Below are positions 36,959 through 46,551 of a DNA stretch of 64,000 bases, one piece after another (position 1 is the first letter of the stretch; each line of letters starts with the position of its first letter). The position numbers and the translations under genes were made by a program. The DNA comes from Parasitella parasitica (taxonomy: Eukaryota > Mucoromycota > Mucoromycetes > Mucorales > Mucoraceae). The notes under the pieces were generated by a model. It did no database searches. It saw nothing but the letters and a program-made list of their open reading frames with translations, and was not told the origin of the DNA. The stretch covers positions 58,914-122,913 of the forward strand of contig MU619291.1 of assembly GCA_025201805.1 (NCBI GenBank), in the 5' to 3' direction.

Positions 36959-37911
36959 TTTTTGTAAAGAAAAGAAAAAAAGAAGAGAGAGAGAGAGAAA
37001 AACTAAAAATATCCATTCTCAATCTAATAAATTAGGGTCTCTTTTTACATTATCTCTACTGAAACGAATTAAAATTCAGATATGTATACATTAACGCATT
37101 AAGAGATGAATAGTAGATCTACTACCTGGAATAATATGTTACGGCGTTATCACTTTTTAACAAGGCCTGTCGAGACCAAAAGTGAGATTAACATCATATT
37201 TTTAGCTGCGTTAACACCTCATTGCCAAATTACAAGACACGATGTCCTAAAAAAGTACACTTTGGGCTTTGACATTTGGATCAGGGTCTTGGTGGTACGT
37301 CGATTACAAATTCTGGATGTCATAAATTTGTTAATCGGTACGACTAGAAGGTCACCAGCATCTTCTCTTTTCTTCAAGCAGTGCCACATTATCCCGGCGA
37401 CGCCATGCGGGTTCAACAAAGGATGTCCCCATCGTAGGAGGCAATTGTGACATGGCTAGTAGAAGGTATAGTATTTTGAGCGTCGGTTGTCATTATTGAA
37501 GTAAGTCGAGCTTTAATAAGACAAGCAGATTCACAAAATTGTGTTAGTGGCTCACTGAAGAGAAGAAAGGCGGTGCTTTGGTGAGAGAGCAACAAGGATT
37601 TTCGATGGATGAGGAGCCGGAGGACATACACTCATTCCAAAAAGTGGCTAAACACACTAAACTGCTGGCAAGTTGTTGGTTTCAAAGGTTCAGAATACTC
37701 TAAGGTAAATTTGGCCCAGAGACGTAGTCTTTGAAATTTATTCAATAAACACAAGCAATAGAAAAAAAAAAAAAAAGTATGGCTTTACTCAGTAATATCT
37801 CAATTATAATAATATTTAAATAGATTTTCATCTGAAAGTCATTAAAGTGAGAAAACGACGGATTAATATATGTAATTTTTTGAGATAAAGTAATTTTTTT
37901 TAAAGCGTACG
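36959..37911. other. Intergenic region
   Basis: Starts with a purine-rich (GA) tract just upstream of the mannosyltransferase start. No gene is supported. Frames on both strands at 37106-37450 and 37413-37631 have no family features. Confidence 0.45.
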
Positions 37912-39087
37912 CTATCGAGAATAAGCAGGTGGTGGCAATTCTGCTGCTTCCGTTTGCTCGCCCGTGTAGGAAGGCAAATTCATCGCGTTGCAGCTGATAG
38001 CATCGTTGGGTATATCTTGCTGATGCACACAATGGCTAGTATTGCTACTGCTACTACTATCACTGGCTGTGCTAGAGTTATCGCTGTGTTGTTCGTATTC
38101 TGGTAATATGCCATGATCTGATGCAGAGGTTATTTCCAAAACATCATCCACAGTTACTCTGCCACTGACTTCTGACGCGACCGCTGCGATAGCTGCTCTA
38201 GATCCCATTCGCAATCTACTAATCTCAACATCTAAATTTTCATTCACCAAGCAACCATTTGTACGCAAATAAACTTCTAGTGTGATAATCTGATGATCAA
38301 TCCATTCAATCAGTCTTTGTTCGTAGTGATACTTTGTGGTTGATAGCTGATTTTCAAAACCGTGCAGTCGAGGATTCACTTGTGTACGCAAAGTATATTC
38401 AATCTTGAGCCGATAGCCTCTATAGTTTGTCAGAATAAACACCACATTTGTTTCGCCCTTTTGAACGCTACTGATTGGTATGTTTGGCACATCATCACAA
38501 ATAGCATGTGCTTCTTGCACCAATTGATAAGATTGCTGAGCTATTTTTTCAGCATTTTTAACAGGATCGCCCACAGTGGAAGATATGGCTACAGCTGATT
38601 TTCCAAAGATACTGTTGCTATGGTTATTGTTTTGACTAGCTACAATCGCTTGACGATCCATAAATGTAGATGCGCCAGGAAGTGATTTCATGGCAGTTTC
38701 AATGAGTTCTCTTGCTTGATATAGCTTTGTCTGTGCTAGCGTATATGTTTTTATACTCTGTTTAATATTAGGTATATCACTGGCTAATTGCTCCACATCC
38801 TTCTTTAAATGCTGCTCAAATATAAACGACGAGTCCTCAGGGTCAGGAATAATAACTTGGTCATATAATTGGTGCAGTTGGGCGCATAAATTGTCTAATT
38901 TCTGTTTTTCGCCATTCAAGTCGTCCATCACTACTTCTGCTTGATCAATCTGGGATTGTATTTGTTGAACAGCATTCTCATAAAACTTCACAGACTCTAT
39001 AATGTTGCTAAAGGATTTGGGAGGGCTGTTGGTTTGATGGCCAAACAAAGAGCGTTTTGATGTTGAGCTACTATGATCCTTTTCCAT
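37912..39087 (-). CDS. Coiled-coil protein of unknown function ending in a PPxY-type motif
   Basis: Single exon, 391 residues. Residues about 25-75 form a likely coiled coil (YENAVQQIQSQIDQAEVVMD). A central helical part contains 'AQTKLYQARELIETAMKSLPG', then a stretch with YRGYRLKIEYTLRTQ and HQIITLEVYLRTNG. A low-complexity Ser-rich tail ends LPPPAYSR. PPPAY is a PPxY motif, the ligand of WW domains in Nedd4/Rsp5-type ubiquitin ligases, and a second proline-tyrosine element (LPSYTGE) lies just before it. A role as a ubiquitin-ligase adaptor or endosomal protein is inference from the motif. I do not recognise the main domain. Confidence 0.7.
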   Translation of the reverse strand: MEKDHSSSTSKRSLFGHQTNSPPKSFSNIIESVKFYENAVQQIQSQIDQAEVVMDDLNGEKQKLDNLCAQLHQLYDQVIIPDPEDSSFIFEQHLKKDVEQLASDIPNIKQSIKTYTLAQTKLYQARELIETAMKSLPGASTFMDRQAIVASQNNNHSNSIFGKSAVAISSTVGDPVKNAEKIAQQSYQLVQEAHAICDDVPNIPISSVQKGETNVVFILTNYRGYRLKIEYTLRTQVNPRLHGFENQLSTTKYHYEQRLIEWIDHQIITLEVYLRTNGCLVNENLDVEISRLRMGSRAAIAAVASEVSGRVTVDDVLEITSASDHGILPEYEQHSDNSSTASDSSSSSNTSHCVHQQDIPNDAISCNAMNLPSYTGEQTEAAELPPPAYSR

Positions 39088-39155
39088 CTGGTAGCTAACT
39101 CTATATAGTATTTCAAAAATATTAAAAATAAAAGAAAAAACATCAGAATCATGCC

Positions 39156-39317
39156 TTACAGCTCTTTCTCGGAAAACGTCTTTAAATGCATCTGTTTTTC
39201 CAGTTTCTTTTTCAAACCTTCGTAATACTTTGAGTGGGAGGGCAACGATTCTCTAACCCACTGCAGCTGAGTGATATCTTTGACCAGCTGAATATAGCGC
39301 GCTTGAATTTCAGCCAT
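39156..39317 (-). CDS. Small 53-residue helical protein, unrecognised
   Basis: ATG at 39317 begins MAEIQARYIQLVKDITQLQW, followed by RESLPSHSKYYEGLKKKLEK and a stop at 39156. It is entirely helical in pattern and charged, with no signal peptide. The codon context and the regular helix suggest a real gene rather than chance, and the size is like mitochondrial assembly factors or small complex subunits. I do not recognise the family. It is on the same strand as, and just upstream of, the coiled-coil gene. Confidence 0.5.
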   Translation of the reverse strand: MAEIQARYIQLVKDITQLQWVRESLPSHSKYYEGLKKKLEKQMHLKTFSEKEL

Positions 39318-39468
39318 TTTCCAATTTGCGTATGAGTGTGTGTGAAGAAACAGACATAAAAAGGGAAAACTACGAAAAATCACTTCGAAACTCTTTATAA
39401 TCAGAAAAAAACAGTTAACCCAATCAGGTTATCTTTTTTTTCCCTCCTTTTTGAATGTGTATTCTGAA

Positions 39469-39484
39469 ATGTATAAATACCACA
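39469..39484 (+). promoter_or_regulatory. TATA-type core promoter of the small secreted-protein gene
   Basis: ATGTATAAATACCACA, identical to the sequence upstream of the thiolase gene, lies 43 bases before the ATG at 39528. Confidence 0.45.
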
Positions 39485-39527
39485 GCAGGGCGAAAAACTA
39501 AACATCTTGTCTTCCCTTGCTTTTCCA

Positions 39528-39692
39528 ATGTTGCTATTGAAATCATTGATTTTTATTGCTTTATCCTACATTACTTTCGTTCAAAATGCAAACCTTCCTG
39601 AACATGCAGAATTGGGTCTCGATGCATTGAGTGTAACAAAAGATCGTGTCCATGATATAATTGAAAAAATACCGGCAATCCATCATAAATAA
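39528..39692 (+). CDS. Small secreted protein (54 residues)
   Basis: ATG at 39528 gives MLLLKSLIFIALSYITFVQN, a clear signal peptide with a hydrophobic core, followed by a short mature part (ANLPEHAELGLDALSVTKDR, ending IPAIHHK). No cysteines. It has its own TATA box and T-rich leader just upstream. It could be a secreted peptide or signal molecule; nothing more specific can be seen. The gene ends 78 bases before an assembly gap. Confidence 0.55.
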   Translation: MLLLKSLIFIALSYITFVQNANLPEHAELGLDALSVTKDRVHDIIEKIPAIHHK

Positions 39693-39770
39693 TATGTTTT
39701 CTCGAGAAATAAAACTTTATATGATATTTTATCCGTATTTATAATCTATAGTCCTTTCTTTTCTCTTTTT

Positions 39771-39790
39771 NNNNNNNNNNNNNNNNNNNN
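39771..39790. other. Assembly gap of 20 N
   Basis: Twenty N inside a poly-T stretch (T-rich on both sides). The true length of the homopolymer is unknown. Confidence 0.99.
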
Positions 39791-40201
39791 TTTTTAAACC
39801 AGGAATGGTTTCATGTAGTAGTATGCATTGCAAGCATATGATGATGCAAAAAGTAAACAGCTTTTTTCATGTTTTGCTTTGGATTGTTGCTAAAAAATCT
39901 GCAATATTATCTTTGGTTTCGCATAAATTAAAGGTTATATAGCTTTTTATATATCGACAGGGCTGGATGTATGCTAATGTATTCATTTTGATGTTGTTTG
40001 AATGTGAGCCGTGCTGCTTATGTGCCTTGGAAATAGAAATGATGGATAAAAGTGTGCACCAAAGATTGTGTAGCTTAATTAAATCAGATCTTCCTTGAAC
40101 GAATGACCAAATCTATTGTATTGAGTGGTAATGTTATTCCATTCCTCAGCAGAAGAGCTATCAAGGATATCGTCAACAATACCAACTCAACCAGAGAATC
40201 C

Positions 40202-40271
40202 AGCGCACATGCGCTTTCTTTCTGCATCGACATTGACTTGGCTTTGTTAGAGCATCTCCAACGGAGATGCT
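40202..40271. other. Two perfect hairpins beyond the 3' end of the Fanzor remnant
   Basis: AGCGCACATGCGCT (about 40202-40215) folds as 6 bp with a 2-base loop. AGCATCTCC-AAC-GGAGATGCT (40251-40271) folds as a 9 bp perfect stem with a 3-base loop. They lie 150-220 bases beyond the stop of the Fanzor frame, on its 3' side. Structured 3' ends are where TnpB/Fanzor guide RNAs are usually found, but these could also be element termini or chance. Confidence 0.5.
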
Positions 40272-40420
40272 AATTTTACAAAATTTCCAAAAGAAAATTG
40301 GTGAGGAGATGATACTTTCTTTTTTTTTGGACAATTTTATTCACTTGTAATGGTGTATAGGATAAACCGAATACCCATGGCGTATCAAAGAGTAATATCA
40401 ATGACATACAATGCTTGCAA

Positions 40421-41578
40421 TTATTCTTTTGATTCAGAACGCTGGAATGGTGAAAGACGATTGTCATTGTTTCTTGCTGCATGTAAAAATATGTTGAGGA
40501 TGTTTTTTGCAGCCATTATATCGCGATTCCAAATAATATTATACAAGCGGTTTCTTGACACTGTAATACAGAATATACTCTTCGCTTTGCTGATCGTTGC
40601 ACAACGTTTTCAACATTTCTTTTTTTGCAGTTGTTGCAGACTTGACTGGTGAGGTATTCGTCTACTATTTGGACTGTAACACCACGATTTTCTTTACATT
40701 TTTGAAGAGCTTTTATGATAGTCTTTGTAGGTCCAGATCTTTTGCCTCTCATGGTAGGTGAAAATCTTCCATCTCCATAGGCAATGATGGTTTTATTTGC
40801 CTTAACTGATCCATCAAGTGGTGGAGGGCGGGAGTAAGAATTGTTGTTTCTCGTTGTTGTCTTCACATTGGTGGACGCACCCGAACGATATTTGATGCTA
40901 TCATGAGTAAACACCTTGACTATTTCGCTGAAGGCTTTTTGCTTCTTTCTATAACATCTAAACTTTAATTTTGAAGACCTATTCCATTTAGCTAACACAT
41001 TTTTAAAATATGTACAAGAGTTTGCTACACTTACCAAAGGCCACTGTTATAAAATTCATACATTGTATCGTAGGATTGTATACGCTTTCTGCAAGCAATC
41101 AAGAATTTTGAAACTTCTCCGGTTTTTAATGAATCCAGTTCTGTTATCATTCTATGAGTGTTTGTGTGCTTCGCTTGATGAATCTTTCGAATGTGAGCTG
41201 CATCATTAAACCCACACAAGTGATAATACTCTTTTTGACTAAGTGATCCCACTCTACCAGCTTGGTCAACTATAGTAAAAACCGTGCTAATTCCAGGGTC
41301 TACCGCCTACACTTGGCACCCATTGTCAATATCTGTTTTCAGGTCAGGTGGCTTTACGGGAAGAGAGTCTTTCTTCTTTTTTGCTGTAATTCTAGAGAAG
41401 AGAAAAGACACTGAATAACCATCCGTGTAGATAACATTCCTAATATAACTTGATAAGTTCTAAGGCATTACTAAATTAAAACTATATGAACTCACTTAAA
41501 GATCTTCTTTCCATTGTAGAGCTTATCTTTGGTTTTAAATCCAATTTTAGAAAAATCAAAAAGTTTCAAACAGTTGCT
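40421..41578 (-). pseudogene. Fanzor (eukaryotic TnpB-like RuvC nuclease) pseudogene
   Basis: Minus-strand pieces join in order. The piece 41578-41496 (LFDFSKIGFKTKDKLYNGKK) is followed by an intron 41495-41449. The piece 41448-41035 carries YTDGYSVSFLFSR and the RuvC-I site VDPG (Asp codon 41298-41300). A 56 bp intron 40979-41034 follows. The piece from 40978 carries FRCYRKKQKAF, the Fanzor/TnpB block AYGDGRFSPTMRGKRSGPTK, and the RuvC-II site VDEYLTSQVCNNC (Glu codon 40657-40659). The zinc ribbon is CxxC...C-x4-C. The RuvC-III site NRDIMAAKNI (Asp codon 40520-40522) precedes the end at 40421. Two lesions are visible: an in-frame TAG at 41307-41309, two codons before VDPG, and a one-base frameshift between the zinc ribbon and NRD (about 40523-40550). 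Family knowledge: Fanzors are RNA-guided DNA nucleases carried by eukaryotic mobile elements. This copy looks recently inactivated. Confidence 0.82.
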
Positions 41579-42100
41579 CTACATTTTTAGTTCCTGTAGT
41601 AACTAAATCTTGTGCTCTTGATTAGAACTGGCTTCATAACGTCCATGATCCAAGTCCGTTAAATCGCATTCATCGATAAAGAAACTCACTTCTTCTCCAA
41701 GTCTAAATAAATAGCAATCCTTCTATTCAAAACATGCTCTTACTACCTACGTGCATCAATAAAATCTGCTGAGAACTGAAAAATAGTTTGTGTCTAATCA
41801 AAGAATCGATTGCTCAGTAATTATGCCAAGATGTCCGAAAGTCCAGCTTGCTGCAAAATAAAAACATATCTATCATCTTTATTTGCTTGGAATGGTTTGA
41901 AGCAAGCATTTTTATCTAGTTTTTCCTGTTTCTCCTCAATACTCAATTTGTCAAACCTCATGCCTCCTTTATCAAGCAATAAAAAATCGATCGTGATAGC
42001 TTACGGCACAATTGCTTTATACAAAAGTAGCAGAATATTTTTACTATACAGCGTTTCGTACATTTTGAGTCTCTATCCAAACTAATCGACAATGGTAACT
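41579..42100 (-). other. Unresolved exon-like pieces upstream of the Fanzor remnant
   Basis: On the minus strand three protein-like pieces precede the Fanzor body: LGEEVSFFIDECDLTDLDHG (about 41606-41702), FSADFIDAR (about 41747-41777), and DKGGMRFDKLSIEEKQEKLD, running to FRTSWHNY (about 41812-42000). They are separated by GTAGTAAG and TTTAG-type borders but could not be joined in one phase. They may be the missing N-terminal exons of the Fanzor gene or parts of another captured gene. Confidence 0.3.
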
Positions 42101-42242
42101 GTTGATTGAAACGAACTTCAGCCATCATATTGAGTGAACTTCTTTAAGCAAAAAAGTCACAAAAATTTTTTCGTATATCATACATTTGAAAGGATGTACT
42201 TCATTGCTCTCTCTCTCTTTCATATACTGTCTATTTTTGACC

Positions 42243-42677
42243 ATGAAGTACCTCGCCTCATACCTTCTTCTCGTTGCTGGTGGTAAGACTGCCCCTACCG
42301 CTGCTGATGTCAAGGCTCTCATGGCCTCCGTTGGTGTGGAAGCCGAGGAGGAACGTTTGAATTCTTTGATCTCTGCCCTTGAGGGTAAGAACGTTGATGA
42401 GGTATGCATCTTGTTTTGATAATATGAAAAGGTACCAACATCTAGTATTCTATAGCTCACTGCTGAAGGTTTGGAGAAAATGGCATCCGTCCCTACTGGT
42501 GGTGCTGCCGCTGCTAGTGGTGGTGCTGCCGCCGCTTCTTCTGATGCTCCTGCTGCCGAACAAGCCGCCGAAGAGAAGGAAGAATCTGACGATGTAAGTT
42601 AACATTTAAAGCATCGCTTATGTGCAATTATAATAATACAAATTAAACAGGATATGGGTTTCGGTCTTTTCGATTAA
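42243..42677 (+). CDS. RPP2: 60S acidic ribosomal protein P2
   Basis: Three exons: 42243-42401, 42456-42593 and 42651-42677, giving 107 residues. It begins MKYLASYLLLVAGGKTAPTA, then the dimerisation helices (ALMASVGVEAEEERLNSLIS, ALEGKNVDELTAEGLEK), an Ala/Gly hinge, and the conserved acidic tail EEKEESDDDMGFGLFD. The tail binds GTPase factors on the ribosomal stalk. The pyrimidine-rich tract (CTCTCTCTCTTTC) just before the start is typical of highly expressed ribosomal protein genes. The last exon is only 27 bases and encodes DMGFGLFD. Confidence 0.95.
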
Positions 42678-43282
42678 ACAATTTAATTTAAACATTGATT
42701 AATCACAAATAAATCGTCTGTCTTCTAAGTCCTTGCCGCAGAAAACGATAGCAAATGCAATATACTACATTTGGAAGTGATGAAGGCGCACGATCACTCT
42801 GAATTTTCATTAGCTCATTAAAAAGAAGTGGTCCCCGATCATTCGCAACCTCAAACGTATGAATATCATCTTATTTAAGAAAAGATCATGCAATGAAATC
42901 GGCCATCAGATTCATGCTTCAGAAGCTTAACATTGCTGTGTATTTTGTCAAACCCCAGAATATCTGGAGAAAAAAAAAGAATAATTTACAATAGCAATGA
43001 TGGCCATGGCTGTCTGCAGTTTGGCTTTTTGGACAATCACCAAATATTATATGCAGTTCTGCTTTAGTTCCAGTTGTCGGTAATCTGAGGAAAATAAATC
43101 TATATAGTAACGGTATATCAAGCTAAATTCCGAAAGAAGAAACAGATGATTTTGGTTACTTTCTATAAACAATTTATAAGTGGGAATGTCACTTACCCAA
43201 TAGTATTAAAAGGTCAAAGTCAAAGATGCAGCGCTCGATTAATATTAAGTTATATCCACGTTTTATATTTCTTTACTAACCT

Positions 43283-43580
43283 TCAAAGAGTATTGCCTCC
43301 ATCGAAAGGCGAGCCCAGTATCTGTTTTCTGTACAAAAAAGATAGGGCTAAATTGTTGAATTGTATGCGCTTGGCAGTGGTGGGGTTTGGGTCGAAGCAG
43401 GGAAAAGTTACTCCAAACAAAAGGCAACCAAGACCAGCAAGACCAATTGCAAGTGCTGAGACTTGGTCGCGGCACATTGTCTTGAAGGCATTGGGGCATT
43501 CTGAATTCAAGCAAAGAAATGAACCGGCTGTTCGCTGCATTTTGCCATTGAGAGCAGCCACAGGATGAGAAAGCTTGTGG
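43283..43580 (-). mobile_element. Transposon-derived fragment, possibly a second TnpB/Fanzor-like C-terminus
   Basis: The minus-strand frame contains HPVAALNGKMQRTAGSFLC, then C-LNSE-C, then MCRDQVSALAIGLAGL and a hydrophobic end FGVTFPCFDP. The spacing C-x4-C ... RD-x2-SA-x2-I resembles the zinc ribbon half and RuvC-III block of Fanzor-type proteins (compare C-x4-C ... NRDIMAAKNI in the 40.5 kb remnant). Upstream the frame decays into stops, so only the C-terminal part remains. Identity is a guess from this pattern. Confidence 0.35.
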
Positions 43581-43837
43581 AAGGAAATAAAATATTTTTA
43601 TTTCTAAAAATATTTTTTTTAGTCATGATACTGTGTAACATGATTCGAGACTTAGATAACTTGAAAGAGCTATAGATTAATTTGGATGACCCGAAGTATA
43701 TGAATCTTCATGTATAAATCCGTAGAAGGTTTCTTGAAAGACATACACTCTACTTGTGTTCTGTAACAGGAGTTAACAAAAACTACTACTAAATAAGTTA
43801 CGAGTTACGAATTACGATCTTTTTTTTAAAAATTGTT

Positions 43838-43905
43838 TTACTGATTGCTCCGTGTATTTAGATCCCCAGGGAATTATCAAGAGGCGGGCGCAATTGCGAA
43901 TTTAT
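43838..43905. repeat. Short stretch related to the flank of 283 bp repeat copy A
   Basis: TTGCTCC(R)YGTAT ... TCAAG(A/C)GGCGGGCGCAAT is shared with about 10505-10575, the sequence immediately preceding repeat copy A. Similarity is clear only over these blocks. It is probably a degraded relative of the same element. Confidence 0.4.
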
Positions 43906-46551
43906 GGTCTATTGAAGTCAGTAAAGAGTTTATACATAAAAATGGCTGGTCATGTATTGAGTTACAACCACAAATAAAGGCAAGCGCTTATCAAGTAGTA
44001 TGTAAAAGAGAGCATAATCATTCATCATATATCTTGATGAACTGACATTAGCATTTGCATTTGCATCAAGTAGTAATTTAAAAATGGATATCTTGCAAAA
44101 GAATGAGTCATAAAGGAGAGCCCCCATTAAATTAACAAGGAAAACAGAGAATGATTATTATGTTGATTAACATGTATAAGTTTCATCTATGCAGGACTTA
44201 ATGTTTAGTCAGTAAGAAAGATTGGACATAGTACCTCATGAAACTACAACTACCTTGAATATTTTTACCATAGCAGAGTAAACGTTAATAACCAACACAT
44301 TTGGTGTCTAATGAGCTAATGATTATGTTTAGAAAAGCATAGTAAAGAACAAGATACTATCCTTTTAAAGTTCTCAGAGTCTTCGAATAGACGCATATTT
44401 GTTGTACCTCGATGGCCATGAATTTTATAGAAGGTGAAGACTCTCTGATTTGCAATGCTTTGTAAAAAGCAGCTCTGATATATTTATCGTAGCCTATCTA
44501 ACAAAGAAAGAGACAAAAATAATAAAAATTTCGATGTGAACATTGCATATTGATGACTAGATTTGGCATCTCAATTTGTAAATAATAAATAAACAGTTAT
44601 TTGATAAACTTGCCCTCTTGTCTGTTTTGACTCAATTGAAATTTGTTGTGGTTGATCGTATATATACACTTCTGGTATAACTTTGATGTAATATTTTTTT
44701 TATATTGAAAAGGTACCATAAAGGTTATTGTGCCAGCAAATATTGATTTCATATACAAGGTCTCATTCTGGTGTTTTTATTTGAGGCAAAGCAAGGGTAA
44801 TCTAGATATACACTCACAAGATTTTGAAATAGTAAAATCTTCTTGTATAATGCAACTTATGTGGAAACTTACTCAAAGGATGTATACGTTAATAAAATTG
44901 TAATTCTTTGGCAGTTTTATTTAACATCAACATTTTAAATAATAAATTTATACACGCATAATTTCGGCCATCCTTTTGATTCATGTGTCTCATTTGACGC
45001 TTTTCTGTCTAAAATTGTATGCATGTTGGATGTAGGACATTTGACGTATGTACTCCGGAAATCACAAAATCTAGTAAGTTCTGTGCCCAAATTTACATAA
45101 TACCATTCACCAGCTATTTGAATCAGAAGACTGTGTCGTTTAGCAACATACATGGGTGGTTTTCAATCAATTTATCTTGCAAACGATTTTTAAACATGAT
45201 TATGTGTGAACGCTTGATTTGCTAACTTGAAACAGCTCGTTTTCTGAAGCTATATACTTTCATGCACGTTCGAGTTTAATCTGCAATAGAGCCAATACTA
45301 CATACCACTTGCCTACATCAAATTTATGCTTCTGTTTCCGTAAAAACTATGAATCTTAAAATCGAGCAAATTTGTTTTCAAATTCTACTTCAACTACCAC
45401 TAAAAAGATTGAACAAAGCTTCCGAGATACGAAACATTAACACTCGTGCAGAACACTTGAAAATACACGAATAACAAGAATTCCTAATGCTTCACATATA
45501 TAATTAGTAGCTCGAAATATGTGTAGAATGCAACGCGTAGTAATCGCTTCAAATGGGCAATGTTATTATTTTCATATTAACACATGCAATCAGGACTAAA
45601 TTCTAGATGCCGATCTTCATTTTAACCCCATCTTTGTTCATTGATGAGCAGCTTTTAGTACTACACTCGTGAGAGTTAGGTTATTTTTGGAAAAAGAGGC
45701 ATTTATTCTATACAGCTAGAGAAAACTATATGCTGCATCATGTATAAATAACAAAAAGTTGAACACTTGTCGCAGTATATAAATAATCTAATCTTATCTA
45801 CATGTTTGTGTTTTTAGACAATTTCGGCATCTATCCATGGGGATAATGGATTCAAGGGGAAGAGTTTGGTTCCTGTTCCATGGACCATTACATAAATCGA
45901 GCGGGAAACCGGAGGTAAATCAGGAATTTTGTTACCCCACATTTTTAATTTGGATGAGGCTATTGGGCTACTGGGATATTTGTAATATTCTTAGTCAGTT
46001 CAACTGCATGGAGAAATGGGTAAACGCTCAATTTTTGATTGTGGGTAAAAAAAAAAAAAAAAATTATTCGTTTTGTTACATTTACATTTGGATGTTTCCA
46101 ATATAGTTGTCTAGCCCCTTTCCATTTGGCTGAAAACTAGTTTTCGATAATTTCATATACTACTTGATTTCTATAATAATTATATGGAATAAATCTTTAT
46201 TAAAGAAACCTAAATAGAAGCATGTCATGAATGACTTCCCAACATTTATTTTTTCGAAAATGAATTGAAATAAGGTTCAAGGGCAGAGCTACCATATCCC
46301 ATATAGGATTTATTTTTCTCACGATCTAACCAATAAAAGTTGCGCCATTTGCGTTTTAGCCATCATAATAGGTAAAGACCTGAGTCATAGAATATGGAAC
46401 ATGACAACAAAATAGAACGCTTGCAGGGGCTCGCTTCTTTAAGCTGTGCCCGTACATTATGCTACTAAACAAACTAAAAATAAAAATCGTATATATATAG
46501 CTGGGTAGTTTTCGTCTTTTTCTATTATTAAATTTTAAAATTCAACAAAAA

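Larger units (their letters stand above)
42678..46551. other. Gene-poor 3.9 kb region with mobile-element debris
   Basis: No host gene is supported. It contains a transposon-like fragment (43283-43580), a short stretch related to the 283 bp repeat family (43838-43905) and otherwise AT-rich DNA. Frames such as 45837-46106 are not supported by any family feature. Confidence 0.45.

Noticed and set aside
40516-41037. Bacterial-type TnpB or an ordinary C2C2 zinc protein
   Set aside because: The GT-AG introns and the match to the whole RuvC/zinc-ribbon order favour a eukaryotic Fanzor; nothing bacterial is around it.
43146-43568. A 140-residue plus-strand protein
   Set aside because: It is the shadow of the minus-strand transposon-like frame and has no domain features.
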